Assembly (NCBI RefSeq): GCF_000187585.1 | Contig: NZ_GL732463.1 | Location: 268,981 to 332,980 of the forward strand | Direction: 5' to 3' | DNA: 64,000 nt | Origin: Streptococcus peroris ATCC 700780 | Lineage (GTDB): Bacteria > Bacillota > Bacilli > Lactobacillales > Streptococcaceae | Shown: positions 27,106 through 37,123 of the stretch, piece after piece | Position numbering within the stretch: position 1 is the first letter of the stretch | Layout of the letters: each line of letters begins with the position of its first letter | Program-made: the position numbers and the translations under genes | The notes under the pieces: generated by a model | The model's database searches: none | Seen by the model: the letters and a program-made list of their open reading frames with translations, nothing else | What the model was told of the DNA's origin: nothing

Positions 27106-27872
27106 TGAATATTGCAAAAATCGTCAGAGAAGCACGTGAACAAACCCGCTTAACTGCCTTGGACTTCGCAACAGGAATATTTGATGACTTTGTAGAGCTA
27201 CATGGTGATCGCTCTTTCCGAGATGATGGTGCTGTTATTGGTGGTATCGGTTGGTTGGGAAACCAAGCAGTAACTGTTGTTGGAATCCAAAAAGGTAAAA
27301 GCTTACAAGATAATCTTAACCGTAACTTTGGACAACCTCATCCTGAAGGTTATCGAAAAGCCCTTCGCTTGATGAAGCAGGCTGAAAAATTTGGTCGTCC
27401 TGTTGTAACCTTTATCAACACGGCTGGTGCCTATCCCGGTGTAGGAGCAGAAGAACGTGGACAAGGCGAAGCTATTGCCCGCAACCTTATGGAGATGAGC
27501 GATCTTAAGGTGCCAATTATTGCCATTATTATCGGAGAAGGTGGTTCTGGTGGGGCCCTCGCTCTTGCTGTAGCAAACCGTGTTTGGATGTTGGAAAACT
27601 CTATCTATGCAGTTCTCAGTCCTGAAGGCTTTGCCTCTATCCTTTGGAAGGATGGCAGTCGTGCCATGGAAGCTGCAGAGTTGATGAAAATTACTTCTTT
27701 TGAATTGTTAGATATGAAGATTGTTGATAAGGTTATCTCTGAGGTGGGCCTATCAAGTAAAGATTTAATCAAGCAAGTAAAAGAACAACTTCAAGCAGAA
27801 CTCGCTGAACTTGGGAAACTTCCACTAGAACAACTCATTGAAGAACGTTACCAACGTTTTAGAAAATATTGA
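27105..27872 (+). CDS. accA: Acetyl-CoA carboxylase carboxyltransferase alpha AccA
   Basis: A 255-residue alpha subunit with [17 protein letters not shown] and [11 protein letters not shown]. It is shorter at the N-terminus than the E. coli protein, as in other streptococci. The ATG at 27105 has GGGGGAA upstream and gives the normal length. It is the last gene of the fab-acc run and ends at an intrinsic terminator. Confidence 0.96.
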   Translation: MNIAKIVREAREQTRLTALDFATGIFDDFVELHGDRSFRDDGAVIGGIGWLGNQAVTVVGIQKGKSLQDNLNRNFGQPHPEGYRKALRLMKQAEKFGRPVVTFINTAGAYPGVGAEERGQGEAIARNLMEMSDLKVPIIAIIIGEGGSGGALALAVANRVWMLENSIYAVLSPEGFASILWKDGSRAMEAAELMKITSFELLDMKIVDKVISEVGLSSKDLIKQVKEQLQAELAELGKLPLEQLIEERYQRFRKY

Positions 27873-27881
27873 TATCAATAC

Positions 27882-27917
27882 AAAAAGCTGGAACAAAATA
27901 AAAGTTCTAGCTTTTTT
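27882..27917 (+). terminator. Terminator of the fab-acc operon
   Basis: AAAAAGCTGGAAC pairs with GTTCTAGCTTTTT (one G-U pair) around a 9-nt loop. Confidence 0.88.
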
Positions 27918-27962
27918 ATATTGTTTATAAAAGGCTCTATTCGTAACTGATTGGATTGAAGT

Positions 27963-27994
27963 AAAAAGTGCTTGATCTGAGTCAAGCACTTTTT
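27963..27994 (-). terminator. Terminator after nusB
   Basis: AAAAAGTGCTTGA and TCAAGCACTTTTT form a perfect 13-bp stem; it serves the minus-strand efp operon and can work in both directions. Confidence 0.88.
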
Positions 27995-28000
27995 CGGGGG

Positions 28001-28423
28001 TTAGTTTTCTCCAGTTACAAATTGACTGAGTAGTCCATTGATGAAACGGGCAGATTTTTGATCTGAAAAGCTTTTTGCAAGTTCAATAGCTTCATTCACA
28101 GCTACGAGTTGAGGAGTATCAAAAGAAGTGATTTCGAAAACTCCTAAACGTAAGAGATTCTTCTCTACTAAGGTTAAACGGTCAATTGTCCAACCAGCCT
28201 TTAAATGTTGAGTAATTTGTTTATCTAGCTCCTCTTTTTGAGCTTGAACACCAGTCACAAGATTGATTAGGAAACTAGGAAGTTTGACCTCATCGTCTTC
28301 TCGATCATGAGTATAAGCAAAACGACAAGCAGTTTCTATATCAGAACCATATTCTAGACTCATCAAAGCTTGGAAAGCGCACTTGCGTAGTTCACGTCTA
28401 GATTCTAATAATGGACTAGTCAT
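28001..28423 (-). CDS. nusB: Transcription antitermination factor NusB
   Basis: A 140-residue all-helical NusB (RRELRKCAFQALMSLEYG near the start, LVAVNEAIELAKSF near the end). With NusE (S10) it promotes rRNA transcription. The start MTSPLLES gives the length I recall for streptococcal NusB; an in-frame ATG 18 nt upstream is less likely. The gene overlaps the Asp23-family gene by 8 nt. Confidence 0.93.
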   Translation of the reverse strand: MTSPLLESRRELRKCAFQALMSLEYGSDIETACRFAYTHDREDDEVKLPSFLINLVTGVQAQKEELDKQITQHLKAGWTIDRLTLVEKNLLRLGVFEITSFDTPQLVAVNEAIELAKSFSDQKSARFINGLLSQFVTGEN

Positions 28424-28805
28424 TGAGGAAGTCCTCATCAAATAAGTCTGTCAATGCTGGTTTTGGTGTCTTATCTGGTGCAATACCAGCAACGTGAATG
28501 TTTATGGCAGAGAGTTCAATATCAGCCATGTTAAGAACAGCATCTTTAACAGCTTTTTGAATAGCCATTGCAACCTTAGGAACCTTGACACCATACTCAA
28601 GATAGAGATAGATATCAGCTGTTAGTTCTTCTTCAGATTCTTTTAGATAGACGCCACGACCAAGTGAAAGTTTTGAAAGGGTGTCAGATACTGATTTATT
28701 TGAAAAAGAATGGACTCCGTCAACTTTAGCAGTAGCGATAGCAATGATTTTTTCAAGTACACGTGGGGCGATAACGATTTCGCCTAATTGTTCTTCAATT
28801 CCCAT
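28416..28805 (-). CDS. Asp23/Gls24 family protein (YqhY-like)
   Basis: A 129-residue Asp23-family protein (GEIVIAPRVLEKIIAIAT, VYLKESEEELTADIYLYLEYG). The linkage efp-yqhY-nusB is conserved in Firmicutes. In B. subtilis the YqhY product is linked to control of acetyl-CoA carboxylase, which would fit the convergent acc genes next door. Its own role here is not shown by the sequence. Confidence 0.88.
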   Translation of the reverse strand: MGIEEQLGEIVIAPRVLEKIIAIATAKVDGVHSFSNKSVSDTLSKLSLGRGVYLKESEEELTADIYLYLEYGVKVPKVAMAIQKAVKDAVLNMADIELSAINIHVAGIAPDKTPKPALTDLFDEDFLND

Positions 28806-28826
28806 AGAATGACCTCTTTCTAGAGA

Positions 28827-29387
28827 TTAGGCACGAGAAACGTAAGTTCCTTCTGCAGTGTTAATAACAAGTTTTTGTCCAGCTTCGATAAAGTCTGGAA
28901 CGTTTACGACAAGACCTGTTTCTAGAGTTGCAGGTTTACCAGATCCGGTAACAGTAGCTCCCTTGATAGATGGTTGAGTTTCTGTGACAGTTAATTCAAC
29001 TGTAGTTGGTACAGTGACTCCGATCACTTCACTTCCGTAGAATTGAATTTTTACTTCTGAGTTTTCAAGAATGTAAAGCAATTCATTTTCAACATTGACT
29101 ACAGGGATTTCGTATTGGTCATAAGTTTCTGTATTCATGAAGTAAGCTGTGTCGTCCATTTGGTACAAGTATTGGGCTGGGACAGTCTCAAGAATCGCTT
29201 GTTCAAATTTTTCTTCTGGTCGGTAGCTTGTGTCAAATGTAGATCCAGTACGGACATCACGCAATTTCATACGCATGATGGTATTTCCTTTACCTGGTTT
29301 GTGGTGACTTGCTTCCAAAACTCGAATCAATTTTCCATCTGCTGTTACAAATGTCATACCAGCTCTTAATTTACTTGCTTCAATCAT
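28827..29387 (-). CDS. efp: Translation elongation factor P
   Basis: A 186-residue, three-domain EF-P. The loop residue that contacts the tRNA is a Lys in HHKPGKGN, as in most Firmicutes. It relieves ribosome stalling on polyproline. The promoter at 29421-29449 drives efp, the Asp23-family gene and nusB. Confidence 0.96.
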   Translation of the reverse strand: MIEASKLRAGMTFVTADGKLIRVLEASHHKPGKGNTIMRMKLRDVRTGSTFDTSYRPEEKFEQAILETVPAQYLYQMDDTAYFMNTETYDQYEIPVVNVENELLYILENSEVKIQFYGSEVIGVTVPTTVELTVTETQPSIKGATVTGSGKPATLETGLVVNVPDFIEAGQKLVINTAEGTYVSRA

Positions 29388-29420
29388 GTTTTTACCTCTT
29401 TAATAAATAATTTACTCTTT

Positions 29421-29449
29421 ATTGTATCATAAACGTTGACAATTCTCAA
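29421..29449 (-). promoter_or_regulatory. Promoter of efp operon
   Basis: On the minus strand TTGAGA (29444-29449), 17 bp, then TACAAT (29421-29426) with an extended TGA in front. Confidence 0.75.
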
Positions 29450-29467
29450 ATATCTGATGATTCCTGA

Positions 29468-30622
29468 TTAGTTGACAGGAACGATATTCCCGTCTTCATC
29501 TTTGGTAACTAGTACGTACTTGCCATCGACTTCAATATAGAAATTCTTACTTGTAGCTTGCCCATTGTTTTGAGCTGGAGCCTGTCCATTATTTTGAACA
29601 GGAGCTTGAGGTTGGGCTTGTTGGTTAAGTTGACCGCCAAGAGCTTGTCCAAGATTCATTCCCATAAACATGTTCATGCCATTGCTACCGTTGCCTTCGT
29701 TATTAGCTGCAGCAACAAGGGCTTCATTGCGAGCACGACGTTCTTCAATCTCGATTGTGTTGTATTTCATAGCTACAAGTTCACTATCAAGCTTACGAAC
29801 AATATCTAAACTTTCTTGGTCATAGCTGAGGTCTTCAAGCAAGATGTTAGTTGCTTCGATACCATAAAGACCTGTCCAAACTTTATTGACCTCTTGTTTT
29901 GCTACTTCGTTAAAGGTATCTTGATTAGCATTTAAGCTATAGATATCGACTTTGTTTTCGTTGGTGTACTTGGCAATTGCAATGGCAATTTTTGGAGCGA
30001 TATTTTGTCGAAGTGTGCCTTGGGCCACATCTTGCAAGGTAAATGGTTTTTGCTCTGTAATTTGGTGGCTAACAGAGCTAACATAAAAGAGCACCGGGTC
30101 GGAAACTTTAGCGTCAAATAGTCCATAGAAACGGATATTGAGCAGTTGTTGGTAGCGTTCGCTGAAGTATTCGACAGCGTTTTGAGTACCAAATTTATTA
30201 CCAGCAAGAGGTTGCATACGTACATAGATAATTTCTTGTTGGGTAATGACTTGTCCTCCAAAAGAGAAACGGTTTTTAAAGTTTTCCCAAGTTCCTTTTA
30301 AGCCACCTTTTTCAAGAAGCCAAGCATTATCTCCTGCTTGCCATTCATGGCTACCAGCTTCCAAGACATCTCCTAGGAAGGTTCCGTTATTGACCAAGAT
30401 AGCAACGTAGCCTTGAGGAACAATGACAACACTACCGTCTGTAAGAAGACCGGTATTTTGATTGCTTTGTCTAGATTGACCATCAGGGTCTTTTGCAAGT
30501 CGTTGGCCTTTAATGGCTACAGCATCTGATGATACGTCATTTGGAAGCACAACAGCTTCTTTAAATTTGCTATCGTTAAAACTATTAAGCCCAGCAGATA
30601 GGGCAGCTCGAATAAATCCCAT
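29468..30622 (-). CDS. SPFH-domain protein (YdjI-like)
   Basis: A 384-residue protein of the SPFH/virion-core-like type (YdjI family). The N-terminus lacks a membrane helix; an SPFH-like domain covers about residues 50-280, then a helical region and a low-complexity Gln/Asn/Pro/Ala tail with a repeated APVQNNGQAPAQNNGQ pattern. The last 25 residues (FYIEVDGKYVLV) look like a small separate motif. In Bacillus YdjI works with YdjG/YdjH in membrane stress (PspA recruitment). It begins 11 nt after the zinc-ribbon gene, so the two are probably partners. Confidence 0.75.
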   Translation of the reverse strand: MGFIRAALSAGLNSFNDSKFKEAVVLPNDVSSDAVAIKGQRLAKDPDGQSRQSNQNTGLLTDGSVVIVPQGYVAILVNNGTFLGDVLEAGSHEWQAGDNAWLLEKGGLKGTWENFKNRFSFGGQVITQQEIIYVRMQPLAGNKFGTQNAVEYFSERYQQLLNIRFYGLFDAKVSDPVLFYVSSVSHQITEQKPFTLQDVAQGTLRQNIAPKIAIAIAKYTNENKVDIYSLNANQDTFNEVAKQEVNKVWTGLYGIEATNILLEDLSYDQESLDIVRKLDSELVAMKYNTIEIEERRARNEALVAAANNEGNGSNGMNMFMGMNLGQALGGQLNQQAQPQAPVQNNGQAPAQNNGQATSKNFYIEVDGKYVLVTKDEDGNIVPVN

Positions 30623-30633
30623 AATTATTTCTC

Positions 30634-31629
30634 CTAGTTATAAAGTTCATCTTCATCCACAACATCATAGGTATCTAGTACCCATTGGTTTGGACTACGT
30701 GTTAATTCAGCACCGCAATAGTCACATTTGCTAATGGCTGATATTTTTAGTGGTGCGCCACAGTTTGGACAGTGGTCGCTGACGGCATTCTCTTGAACAG
30801 TTGATTCAGTTTGGCTACCGTGTTTACGGATAAAGTTCATTTGGTAAACGGTGAATAGATCTTTTTGAGGGTTACCTTCGATGACTTTACGACTTTCGTC
30901 TTCAACGACGTAATCTCTCAAGGTAGATGATAAAATAACGACTAAAGTATCATTTCCATCTGGATTACTATTGAAATCTTTGATTCTAACATTTTCAACA
31001 CAAACTCGTTCTAAGACATTCGTTGTTTTAGATTGGATATAATCTTCTAGTTGTGTGCTGTGTTGTTTGTAGAGACTTGCGCTTTCTAGAGAACGAACGG
31101 CATTCCAATCTTTTTTAGTCCATGCAGCTTGTAGCTGAATGTATACTTCTTTAGCCCATGAAGTGAAAGTAGAGGCATCAAAGTTTGGATCGTGATACCT
31201 GAGTCGATCGATAGCTTGGTTATTATTTTCAACCCTACGATGGCTAGTTGGCTCTGGCTCGTAGTTAGTAGTATGTCTTCTATACGGTGTTTCAGGTGGA
31301 GTATTCTGGTCGTTAAGGTACTTGATGAGCATGTAGAGTAGGAAAGCTCCGACACCAAACATGATAAGAATGGTCATTCCAGTACCTAGAGAACCACCTG
31401 AACTTGAGTAACTGCCGTCAGAATAATAGCTACTTCTGTAAGAGGAATTATTGCCACTTGAGCGGCTAGAGCTACTACGTGAACTACTACGGCTAGAGCT
31501 GCTACTACGTGAACTACTACGACTAGAGCTACCACTTCGTGAATGTCCAACCCCAGCATCGATTGATTGTAGGGGTGTCACAAATAGTAGAAGCAAGCAA
31601 GTCGCGATAAGAGTATATAACTTTTTCAT
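30634..31629 (-). CDS. Zinc-ribbon membrane protein with Ser/Arg-rich segment
   Basis: A 331-residue protein. A signal peptide or signal anchor (about residues 1-25) is followed by a striking Ser/Arg/Gly low-complexity stretch (about 28-75), a membrane helix (about 82-102), a Tim44-like alpha/beta domain (about 140-270) and a C-terminal zinc ribbon with two CxxC pairs (CPNC, CDYC). Such proteins are found with SPFH partners in Firmicutes (YdjG/YdjH types). The start MKKLYTL has AGGAGA 6 nt upstream; a longer frame reads through the previous gene's end. Function is inferred only from context. Confidence 0.7.
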   Translation of the reverse strand: MKKLYTLIATCLLLLFVTPLQSIDAGVGHSRSGSSSRSSSRSSSSSRSSSRSSSSRSSGNNSSYRSSYYSDGSYSSSGGSLGTGMTILIMFGVGAFLLYMLIKYLNDQNTPPETPYRRHTTNYEPEPTSHRRVENNNQAIDRLRYHDPNFDASTFTSWAKEVYIQLQAAWTKKDWNAVRSLESASLYKQHSTQLEDYIQSKTTNVLERVCVENVRIKDFNSNPDGNDTLVVILSSTLRDYVVEDESRKVIEGNPQKDLFTVYQMNFIRKHGSQTESTVQENAVSDHCPNCGAPLKISAISKCDYCGAELTRSPNQWVLDTYDVVDEDELYN

Positions 31630-31636
31630 ATGTCTC

Positions 31637-32029
31637 CTAACTATGTGAGTTGTTTTTCCTAGTGTGGTCTTCAATTGCCCAACCAAGGATCCATCCGAAT
31701 ACCAAGAGGTAATTTTCGATTGCACCGATGGCATTTACGGGAGAATGAGAGTCCATAAAATTGACGAGGTGGTTGGTGCCTATTCCGGCTCCACCAATAA
31801 TGAGAGATAGGAGAATCACTCGCAAGTAAAACCAGTCGTATTTTAGATTTGCAGCGACAATCATGATTAAAACAGCTAGATTCCAAATCCCGATTTCTCT
31901 CTGCCATCCTACTGAGAACCCGTAACCTGAGTGGCTAGCCATATAGGATGGGAAAAAGAGTTGTAATACAGAGGCTCCTAACATTGCAAGAACGACAAAA
32001 GCAAATAAAAATTTTAAAAACTTATTCAT
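31637..32029 (-). CDS. Four-helix small membrane protein (DUF6790-like)
   Basis: A 130-residue protein with four hydrophobic segments and short polar ends. I link it tentatively to small membrane families such as DUF6790. It lies 7 nt before the zinc-ribbon gene on the same strand, so it is the first gene of a three-gene unit with the SPFH protein. AAGGAGAACC precedes the ATG. Confidence 0.6.
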   Translation of the reverse strand: MNKFLKFLFAFVVLAMLGASVLQLFFPSYMASHSGYGFSVGWQREIGIWNLAVLIMIVAANLKYDWFYLRVILLSLIIGGAGIGTNHLVNFMDSHSPVNAIGAIENYLLVFGWILGWAIEDHTRKNNSHS

Positions 32030-32087
32030 AGGTTCTCCTTATACAAGTTTATTTTTCCAGTAGAAAGGGCTATTATATAAGTATACT

Positions 32088-33533
32088 TTATTCGTTATCT
32101 TTCAACTTAGCCAATTCTTGGGCAAGTAGTTTGAGAGCTACTTGTGGGTTGGCTTGACCTTTGGTTGCTTTCATGAGGAATCCGGTAAAGGCTTTATCAG
32201 CGTTACGTTTCCCTGACTTGAAGTCAGCAACGGCTGCTTCGTTATCTGCAAAGACTTGGTGGATGATTGGAATCAAAACTTCAGGGTCTGAAATCTGTAC
32301 CAATCCTGCTTTTTCGACGTATTCGCGAGCACCACCCCCATTTTTAGCGAGGTGAACAAAGACTTTCTTGGCAATCTTAGATGAAATAGTTCCGTCTTCG
32401 ATGATGGCAATCATTTCTACCAAGTTTTCTGGAGTCAACTCGATTTGTTCCAGTGTTTTACCTTCGGCATTCAAAAATTGAGCGACTTCACCTTGGAGCC
32501 AGTTAGAGACTTGCTTAGCATCGCCGCCAAGTGCGACAGCTTTTTCAAAGAAGTCGGAAGTGACTTTGTTAGCCGTCAACTGACTAGCATCGTAGTCTGA
32601 TAAGCCAAGTTGAGATACGTAGCGAGCACGGCGTTCTTTTGGAAACTCAGGTAACTCAGTCCGCATTTCCTCAATCCACTCATCTGATATTTCAAAGAGT
32701 GGTAGATCAGGTTCTGGGAAGTAGCGGTAGTCTGCAGCACCTTCTTTAACACGCATGAGGATGGTTGATTTGTTGGCTTCATCGTAACGTCTTGTTTCCT
32801 GACGAATTTGACCACCTGAACGAAGGATTTCAGCCTGACGTTGGACTTCGTATTCAAGACCTTTACGAACGTTTGAGAAGGAGTTGAGGTTTTTCAACTC
32901 AGTCTTGACACCAAATTCTTCTTGACCATAAGGGCGAAGAGAAATATTGGCATCTACACGCATAGAGCCTTCCTCCATTTTAACATCAGAAACGCCTGTG
33001 TATTGGATAACTTCTTTAAGGGCTGTTAGATAAGCATAGGCTTCTTCAGGAGAACGCATGTCGGCTTCAGATACAATCTCAATCAATGGTACCCCTTGAC
33101 GATTAAGATCGACATAAGAGAAACCATCTGGGCTGTGGGTGTTTTTACCAGCATCTTCTTCTAAGTGGGCACGTTCAATTCCGATTTTTTTAGTGGTTCC
33201 GTCTTCTAGTTCCACTTCAATCCAGCCGTTATAACCGATTGGTTCATCAAATTGAGAAATTTGGTAGGCTTTAGGATTATCAGGGTAGAAGTAGTTCTTA
33301 CGGTCAAAGTGCATCTTCTTATGGATGTCCATGTTGAGGGCAAGAGCTGCCTTGATACCAGCATCAACTACACCTTTATTGAGGACAGGAAGTACCCCTG
33401 GGAAGGACCAGTCAATCACGTTGGTATTGGCATTTTGTTCATTGCCAAAATGGGTTGATGTTGGAGAGAAAATTTTTGAATTGGTGTTGAGTTCCACGTG
33501 GACCTCAAGTCCAATGACTGTTTCAAAGTTCAT
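32088..33533 (-). CDS. gatB: Asp/Glu-tRNA amidotransferase subunit B
   Basis: A 481-residue GatB: kinase-like cradle domain ([15 protein letters not shown] in the first 17 residues, [19 protein letters not shown]) and a C-terminal YqeY-like tail domain. GatCAB converts Glu-tRNA-Gln and Asp-tRNA-Asn to the amide forms. Its start overlaps the gatA stop by 1 nt (TAATG). Confidence 0.97.
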   Translation of the reverse strand: MNFETVIGLEVHVELNTNSKIFSPTSTHFGNEQNANTNVIDWSFPGVLPVLNKGVVDAGIKAALALNMDIHKKMHFDRKNYFYPDNPKAYQISQFDEPIGYNGWIEVELEDGTTKKIGIERAHLEEDAGKNTHSPDGFSYVDLNRQGVPLIEIVSEADMRSPEEAYAYLTALKEVIQYTGVSDVKMEEGSMRVDANISLRPYGQEEFGVKTELKNLNSFSNVRKGLEYEVQRQAEILRSGGQIRQETRRYDEANKSTILMRVKEGAADYRYFPEPDLPLFEISDEWIEEMRTELPEFPKERRARYVSQLGLSDYDASQLTANKVTSDFFEKAVALGGDAKQVSNWLQGEVAQFLNAEGKTLEQIELTPENLVEMIAIIEDGTISSKIAKKVFVHLAKNGGGAREYVEKAGLVQISDPEVLIPIIHQVFADNEAAVADFKSGKRNADKAFTGFLMKATKGQANPQVALKLLAQELAKLKDNE

Positions 33534-34999
33534 TAGTTAGCACCTCCAAAAATCACGGGTTGTTGTTTGTGGTAGTCTGTTGTTGCTTCAAAAGCAGCAG
33601 CGGCTTGGTAAATGGTTTCTTCAGAGTATTTAGGACCAATCAATTGCAAACCAACGGGAAGACCTTGAGCAAATCCTGCAGGAATTGAAATTCCTGGTAG
33701 ACCAGCCAAGTTGACAGGAATTGTCAAGAGATCCGCTAAGTACATGGCAACAGGATCATGGTTAAGTGAATCCAAATCAAAGGCCACGCTTGGAGCTGTT
33801 GGACCAAGGATGAGGTCGTAGTCTGCAAATACTTTTTCAAAGTCTTGAATGATGAGGGTACGAACCTGACCAGCCTTCTTGTAGTAGGCATCGTAGTAAC
33901 CTGATGAAAGGCTGAAAGTTCCAAGCATGATACGGCGTTTGACTTCGTCACCAAATCCTTGGCTACGAGTGTTCACATAGATATCATCCAAGTTTTTAGC
34001 ATCTTCCGCACGGAAACCATAGCGAATCCCGTCAAATCGTTGTAAGTTTGATGAAGCTTCAGATGAAGCAATGATGTAGTAAACGGCGACACCGTATTTA
34101 GAGTGTGGAAGGCTAACTTCTTCGACAGTTGCTCCCAATTTTTCAAAGTGTTTGGCCGCATTAAGGATAGTATCTTTAACCTCTGGGTCAATTCCTTCGC
34201 TAAGGTATTCCTTAGGCAAAGCGATTTTCATGCCCTTGATGTCTTGACCGATTTTTGAAGTAAAGTCAGCAATGCGGACTGGAGCAGAAGTAGAGTCTTT
34301 TGCATCTTCGCTAGCAATAGCGTTGAGAAGCAAGGCATTTTCTTTAACAGTTGGTGCAAAAGGACCAATCTGATCTAGGGAGCTACCAAATGCAATAAGA
34401 CCGAAACGAGAAACCGTTCCGTAAGTTGGTTTAAGACCAACAATCCCGTTGAAGGCAGCAGGTTGGCGGATAGAACCACCAGTATCAGAACCAAGGGACA
34501 AACGAACTTGACCTGATGCTACAGAAACTGCAGAACCACTAGAAGATCCACCAGGAACCTTGCTGTGGTCCCAAGCATTTTTGGCTGGTCCATAGTAAGA
34601 TGTTTCACCAGAACCCCCCATGGCAAACTCGTCCATATTTGTTTTACCAACAACTATCATGCCCTTAGATTTTGCATTAGCAACCGCTGTCGCATCAAAG
34701 ATTGGCTCGTAGTTATACAGCATTTTTGAGGCTGCAGTTGTCAGGATACCATCAGTAGAGATGTTGTCCTTAACAGCTAGCGGGATTCCTGAAAGAACAT
34801 TGTCAGCGTCAATTCCAGTCTCATCAATAGCTTTAGCCTGAGCAAGAGCTTGGTCCTCAGCAATCGTAACGAAGGCATTGATAGCCTCTTCACGCGCCTT
34901 GATATCTTCAAGAGTTGCTTGTGTTAGTTCTGTTGCAGAAATTTCCTTAGAAACAAGGAGATTGTGCAACTCTTCAATGGTTTTGTTATTAAAAGTCAT
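33533..34999 (-). CDS. gatA: Asp/Glu-tRNA amidotransferase subunit A
   Basis: A 488-residue amidase-signature enzyme. The Ser-cisSer-Lys triad lies in AVKDNIST and [14 protein letters not shown] plus [12 protein letters not shown]. It releases ammonia from glutamine for GatB. Start and stop both overlap neighbours by 1 nt, giving a tightly coupled gatC-gatA-gatB operon. Confidence 0.97.
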   Translation of the reverse strand: MTFNNKTIEELHNLLVSKEISATELTQATLEDIKAREEAINAFVTIAEDQALAQAKAIDETGIDADNVLSGIPLAVKDNISTDGILTTAASKMLYNYEPIFDATAVANAKSKGMIVVGKTNMDEFAMGGSGETSYYGPAKNAWDHSKVPGGSSSGSAVSVASGQVRLSLGSDTGGSIRQPAAFNGIVGLKPTYGTVSRFGLIAFGSSLDQIGPFAPTVKENALLLNAIASEDAKDSTSAPVRIADFTSKIGQDIKGMKIALPKEYLSEGIDPEVKDTILNAAKHFEKLGATVEEVSLPHSKYGVAVYYIIASSEASSNLQRFDGIRYGFRAEDAKNLDDIYVNTRSQGFGDEVKRRIMLGTFSLSSGYYDAYYKKAGQVRTLIIQDFEKVFADYDLILGPTAPSVAFDLDSLNHDPVAMYLADLLTIPVNLAGLPGISIPAGFAQGLPVGLQLIGPKYSEETIYQAAAAFEATTDYHKQQPVIFGGAN

Positions 35000-35301
35000 T
35001 AAGCATCTCCTCCTTCGTCTAGAATAGCTGGCACCTTGATATAGTAGTTATCTTTTTCAGGTACATTTTTGAACAAGCGGTCACGGTCCGTCCCCTTTTC
35101 AGCAACATCCGGACGCAATACTGTCTTACGATCAGCCATGGTCGTTGTTGGAACAACACCCGTTGTGTCCACTTCTTCCAACAATTCCACCATGTCAACA
35201 ATTTTAGACAGGGTTGTCGCAAACTCAGCTGTTTCATTTTCAGTGAATTTTAATTTAGAAAGATTGGCAACGTGAGTCACCTCTTCTTGCGTAATTTTCA
35301 T
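34999..35301 (-). CDS. gatC: Asp/Glu-tRNA amidotransferase subunit C
   Basis: A 100-residue GatC ([25 protein letters not shown]), the belt protein that stabilises GatA-GatB. AAGGAT precedes the ATG. An extended -10 (TGGTAAAAT on the minus strand, 35342-35350) about 40 bp upstream may be the operon promoter; the -35 is poor. Confidence 0.95.
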   Translation of the reverse strand: MKITQEEVTHVANLSKLKFTENETAEFATTLSKIVDMVELLEEVDTTGVVPTTTMADRKTVLRPDVAEKGTDRDRLFKNVPEKDNYYIKVPAILDEGGDA

Positions 35302-35395
35302 CTTCTATCCTTTCGTGAAATGATGATTCTTTATCTGTTCTATTTTACCATATTTTCCTATAAATAAGGCAAGTCAAGTTGAAAAGAAGCGGAAA

Positions 35396-35424
35396 TTGAA
35401 AAATACTTTTTATTTCGATATAAT
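35396..35424 (+). promoter_or_regulatory. Promoter for the YwaF-like gene pair
   Basis: TTGAAA (35396-35401), 17 bp, TATAAT (35419-35424). The transcript would have a leader of about 80 nt. Confidence 0.8.
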
Positions 35425-35513
35425 GGTTGAAATTAGAAAAAAGAATAACGGTAGATTCTAGTTGATAAACAAGATGGAGAATTGACTCAACTAGAACACT
35501 TTAAGGATGACAT

Positions 35514-36188
35514 ATGACGCTTTGGGAGTTACTTTTTACCAGTAAAAAGACAGTTCCTCCACACTTGGGATTCTGGTACTTTTTATTACCTACGTCTTTG
35601 GTAATCATAGCTGTTTTATCGATTCGTTTCGCATCATCTAAAGGTTACAGAAACTTTTGGTATTGGGGACAATTGATTCAGTTGCTGATTATCAACGCTT
35701 GGTATATTGCTGCACGTCTGCCCCTATCTGAGGCTCTCCCTTTTTACCATAGTCGCATGGCTATGTGGATGATTCTTTTTGCCCCTAATAAGACCTTTTT
35801 CAAGCAATATTTTGCTCTGTTGGGAGTCTTTGGTTCTATTATGGCCTTGGTTTATCCAGTCTTTTATCCTTTTCCTTTCCCTCATGTTTCGTCTGTCAAC
35901 AATGTTTTCGGACATTGGGCCCTCTTTGCTAACTGCTTGATTTATCTTGTTAGATATTATAAAGTTGAAAAAGGGGATACTTGGAAAATATGCCGGATGA
36001 CTCTTGGAGTTAATTCCATTATTTTGATAGCCAACCTCTTGACAGGAGGAAATTATGGCTTTATGAGCAAGCCACCTGTGATTGGGGATCATGGTAGTTT
36101 GCTTAACTATTTGATAGTAACCAGTTTAATGACAGGTATTCTCATCCTTATCAATCAACTCGTTAAATATAAACATAAGAATAGTTAA
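35514..36188 (+). CDS. YwaF-like membrane protein (TIGR02206 family), first copy
   Basis: A 224-residue protein with about six to seven membrane segments. Shared family patterns are PLSEALPFYHSRMAMW, KQYFALLGVFGS, YPFPFPHVSS and the LTGGNYGFMSKPP loop near the end. TIGR02206 (YwaF) proteins have no established function to my knowledge. The next gene is a paralogue, so this is a tandem pair. AAGGAT precedes the ATG. Confidence 0.78.
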   Translation: MTLWELLFTSKKTVPPHLGFWYFLLPTSLVIIAVLSIRFASSKGYRNFWYWGQLIQLLIINAWYIAARLPLSEALPFYHSRMAMWMILFAPNKTFFKQYFALLGVFGSIMALVYPVFYPFPFPHVSSVNNVFGHWALFANCLIYLVRYYKVEKGDTWKICRMTLGVNSIILIANLLTGGNYGFMSKPPVIGDHGSLLNYLIVTSLMTGILILINQLVKYKHKNS

Positions 36189-36222
36189 TATACAACTGAA
36201 TTCGTTAACTTAAGGAGACTTT

Positions 36223-36945
36223 ATGCATCATTTTATTACAAGAACCCAAACGACACCACCGCCTATTCCGATTTTTTGGTATGGAGTTATGATAGGCCTT
36301 CTTGCCTTGTCTATTTATGCTTCTCTTACTTACTACAAAAATCCCAAATTTGTCCGATTGTTTAAGTGGATTCAAATAGCGCAATTGCTAGCTCTTTATA
36401 CTTGGTATATAGGTTTTAGCATTCCATTTTCGAACAGCCTGCCTCTTTACCATTGTCGTTTGGCAATGTTTGCAGTTGTTTTCTTACCAGATAAATGGAA
36501 AACCAAGCAGTATTTTGCCCTAATGGGAGCCAGTGGAGCAGTATTTGCTTTAGGCTATCCAGTTTTTGATCCCTATGATTTCCCGCATATTACCAGTTTT
36601 TCTTTTCTCATTGGTCATTATGCCCTCTTGGTCAATTCCTTGGTCTATCTTATGAACCACTACGACAAGACCTTGCTGAAAAAGTATCGCATTATCGCTT
36701 ACACATTTATTCTCAATCTTTTTCTAGTTGGAGTTAATCAAGTGACAGGTGGGAATTACGGACTCTTGAATACCACGCCTTTTATCCCAGATGCTCCTAT
36801 TTGGATAAAATACCTTCTGGTTTCAATCATTCTTTCTTCAGCCTTAGTACTCTTTGATATTTTGTTTAAGAAACGTTGGAAAAAGAAAATTGCGCAAGAA
36901 ACAATTGATTTGCGAAGAAATATGAAGAATGAAAAATTTAAATAG
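36223..36945 (+). CDS. YwaF-like membrane protein (TIGR02206 family), second copy
   Basis: A 240-residue paralogue of the preceding protein with the same landmarks: NSLPLYHCRLAMF, KQYFALMGASGA, DFPHITS and VTGGNYGLLNTTP. It has a longer basic C-terminal tail. The two genes are 34 bp apart and probably co-transcribed; the pair looks like an old duplication. AAGGAG precedes the ATG. Confidence 0.78.
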   Translation: MHHFITRTQTTPPPIPIFWYGVMIGLLALSIYASLTYYKNPKFVRLFKWIQIAQLLALYTWYIGFSIPFSNSLPLYHCRLAMFAVVFLPDKWKTKQYFALMGASGAVFALGYPVFDPYDFPHITSFSFLIGHYALLVNSLVYLMNHYDKTLLKKYRIIAYTFILNLFLVGVNQVTGGNYGLLNTTPFIPDAPIWIKYLLVSIILSSALVLFDILFKKRWKKKIAQETIDLRRNMKNEKFK

Positions 36946-36964
36946 TCAACAAAAGAATCTTATG

Positions 36965-36995
36965 AGCAGGTCTAGTATCTTGACCTGCTTTTTCT
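36965..36995 (+). terminator. Terminator after the YwaF-like pair
   Basis: AGCAGGTC (36965-36972) pairs with GACCTGCT (36982-36989), followed by TTTTC. Confidence 0.85.
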
Positions 36996-37006
36996 TGTGT
37001 AAGCAA

Positions 37007-37035
37007 TTGAAAAACTCTCTAAAATCCGATATAAT
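37007..37035 (+). promoter_or_regulatory. Promoter of prfC
   Basis: TTGAAA (37007-37012) and TATAAT (37030-37035), 17-bp spacing. Confidence 0.85.
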
Positions 37036-37123
37036 GGAGTGTTGAAAGGAATTTTAGAGTCCAATGTAATAAAGAGTGATTAGGAATTAAAATAATTAAA
37101 AAAATTAGAAAGATAGAGAACTT

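Noticed and set aside
31480-31560. Short tandem repeats that might look like a CRISPR array
   Set aside because: The repeat units are in-frame Ser/Arg codons of a protein; there are no spacers.
31451-31648. Leu/Arg/Glu repeat ORF opposite the Ser/Arg-rich segment
   Set aside because: It is the complement of a low-complexity coding repeat, with no start signals.
30634-31734. Zinc-ribbon gene starting 35 codons earlier
   Set aside because: The extra part overlaps the previous gene in another frame, and a signal peptide with an RBS starts at 31629.
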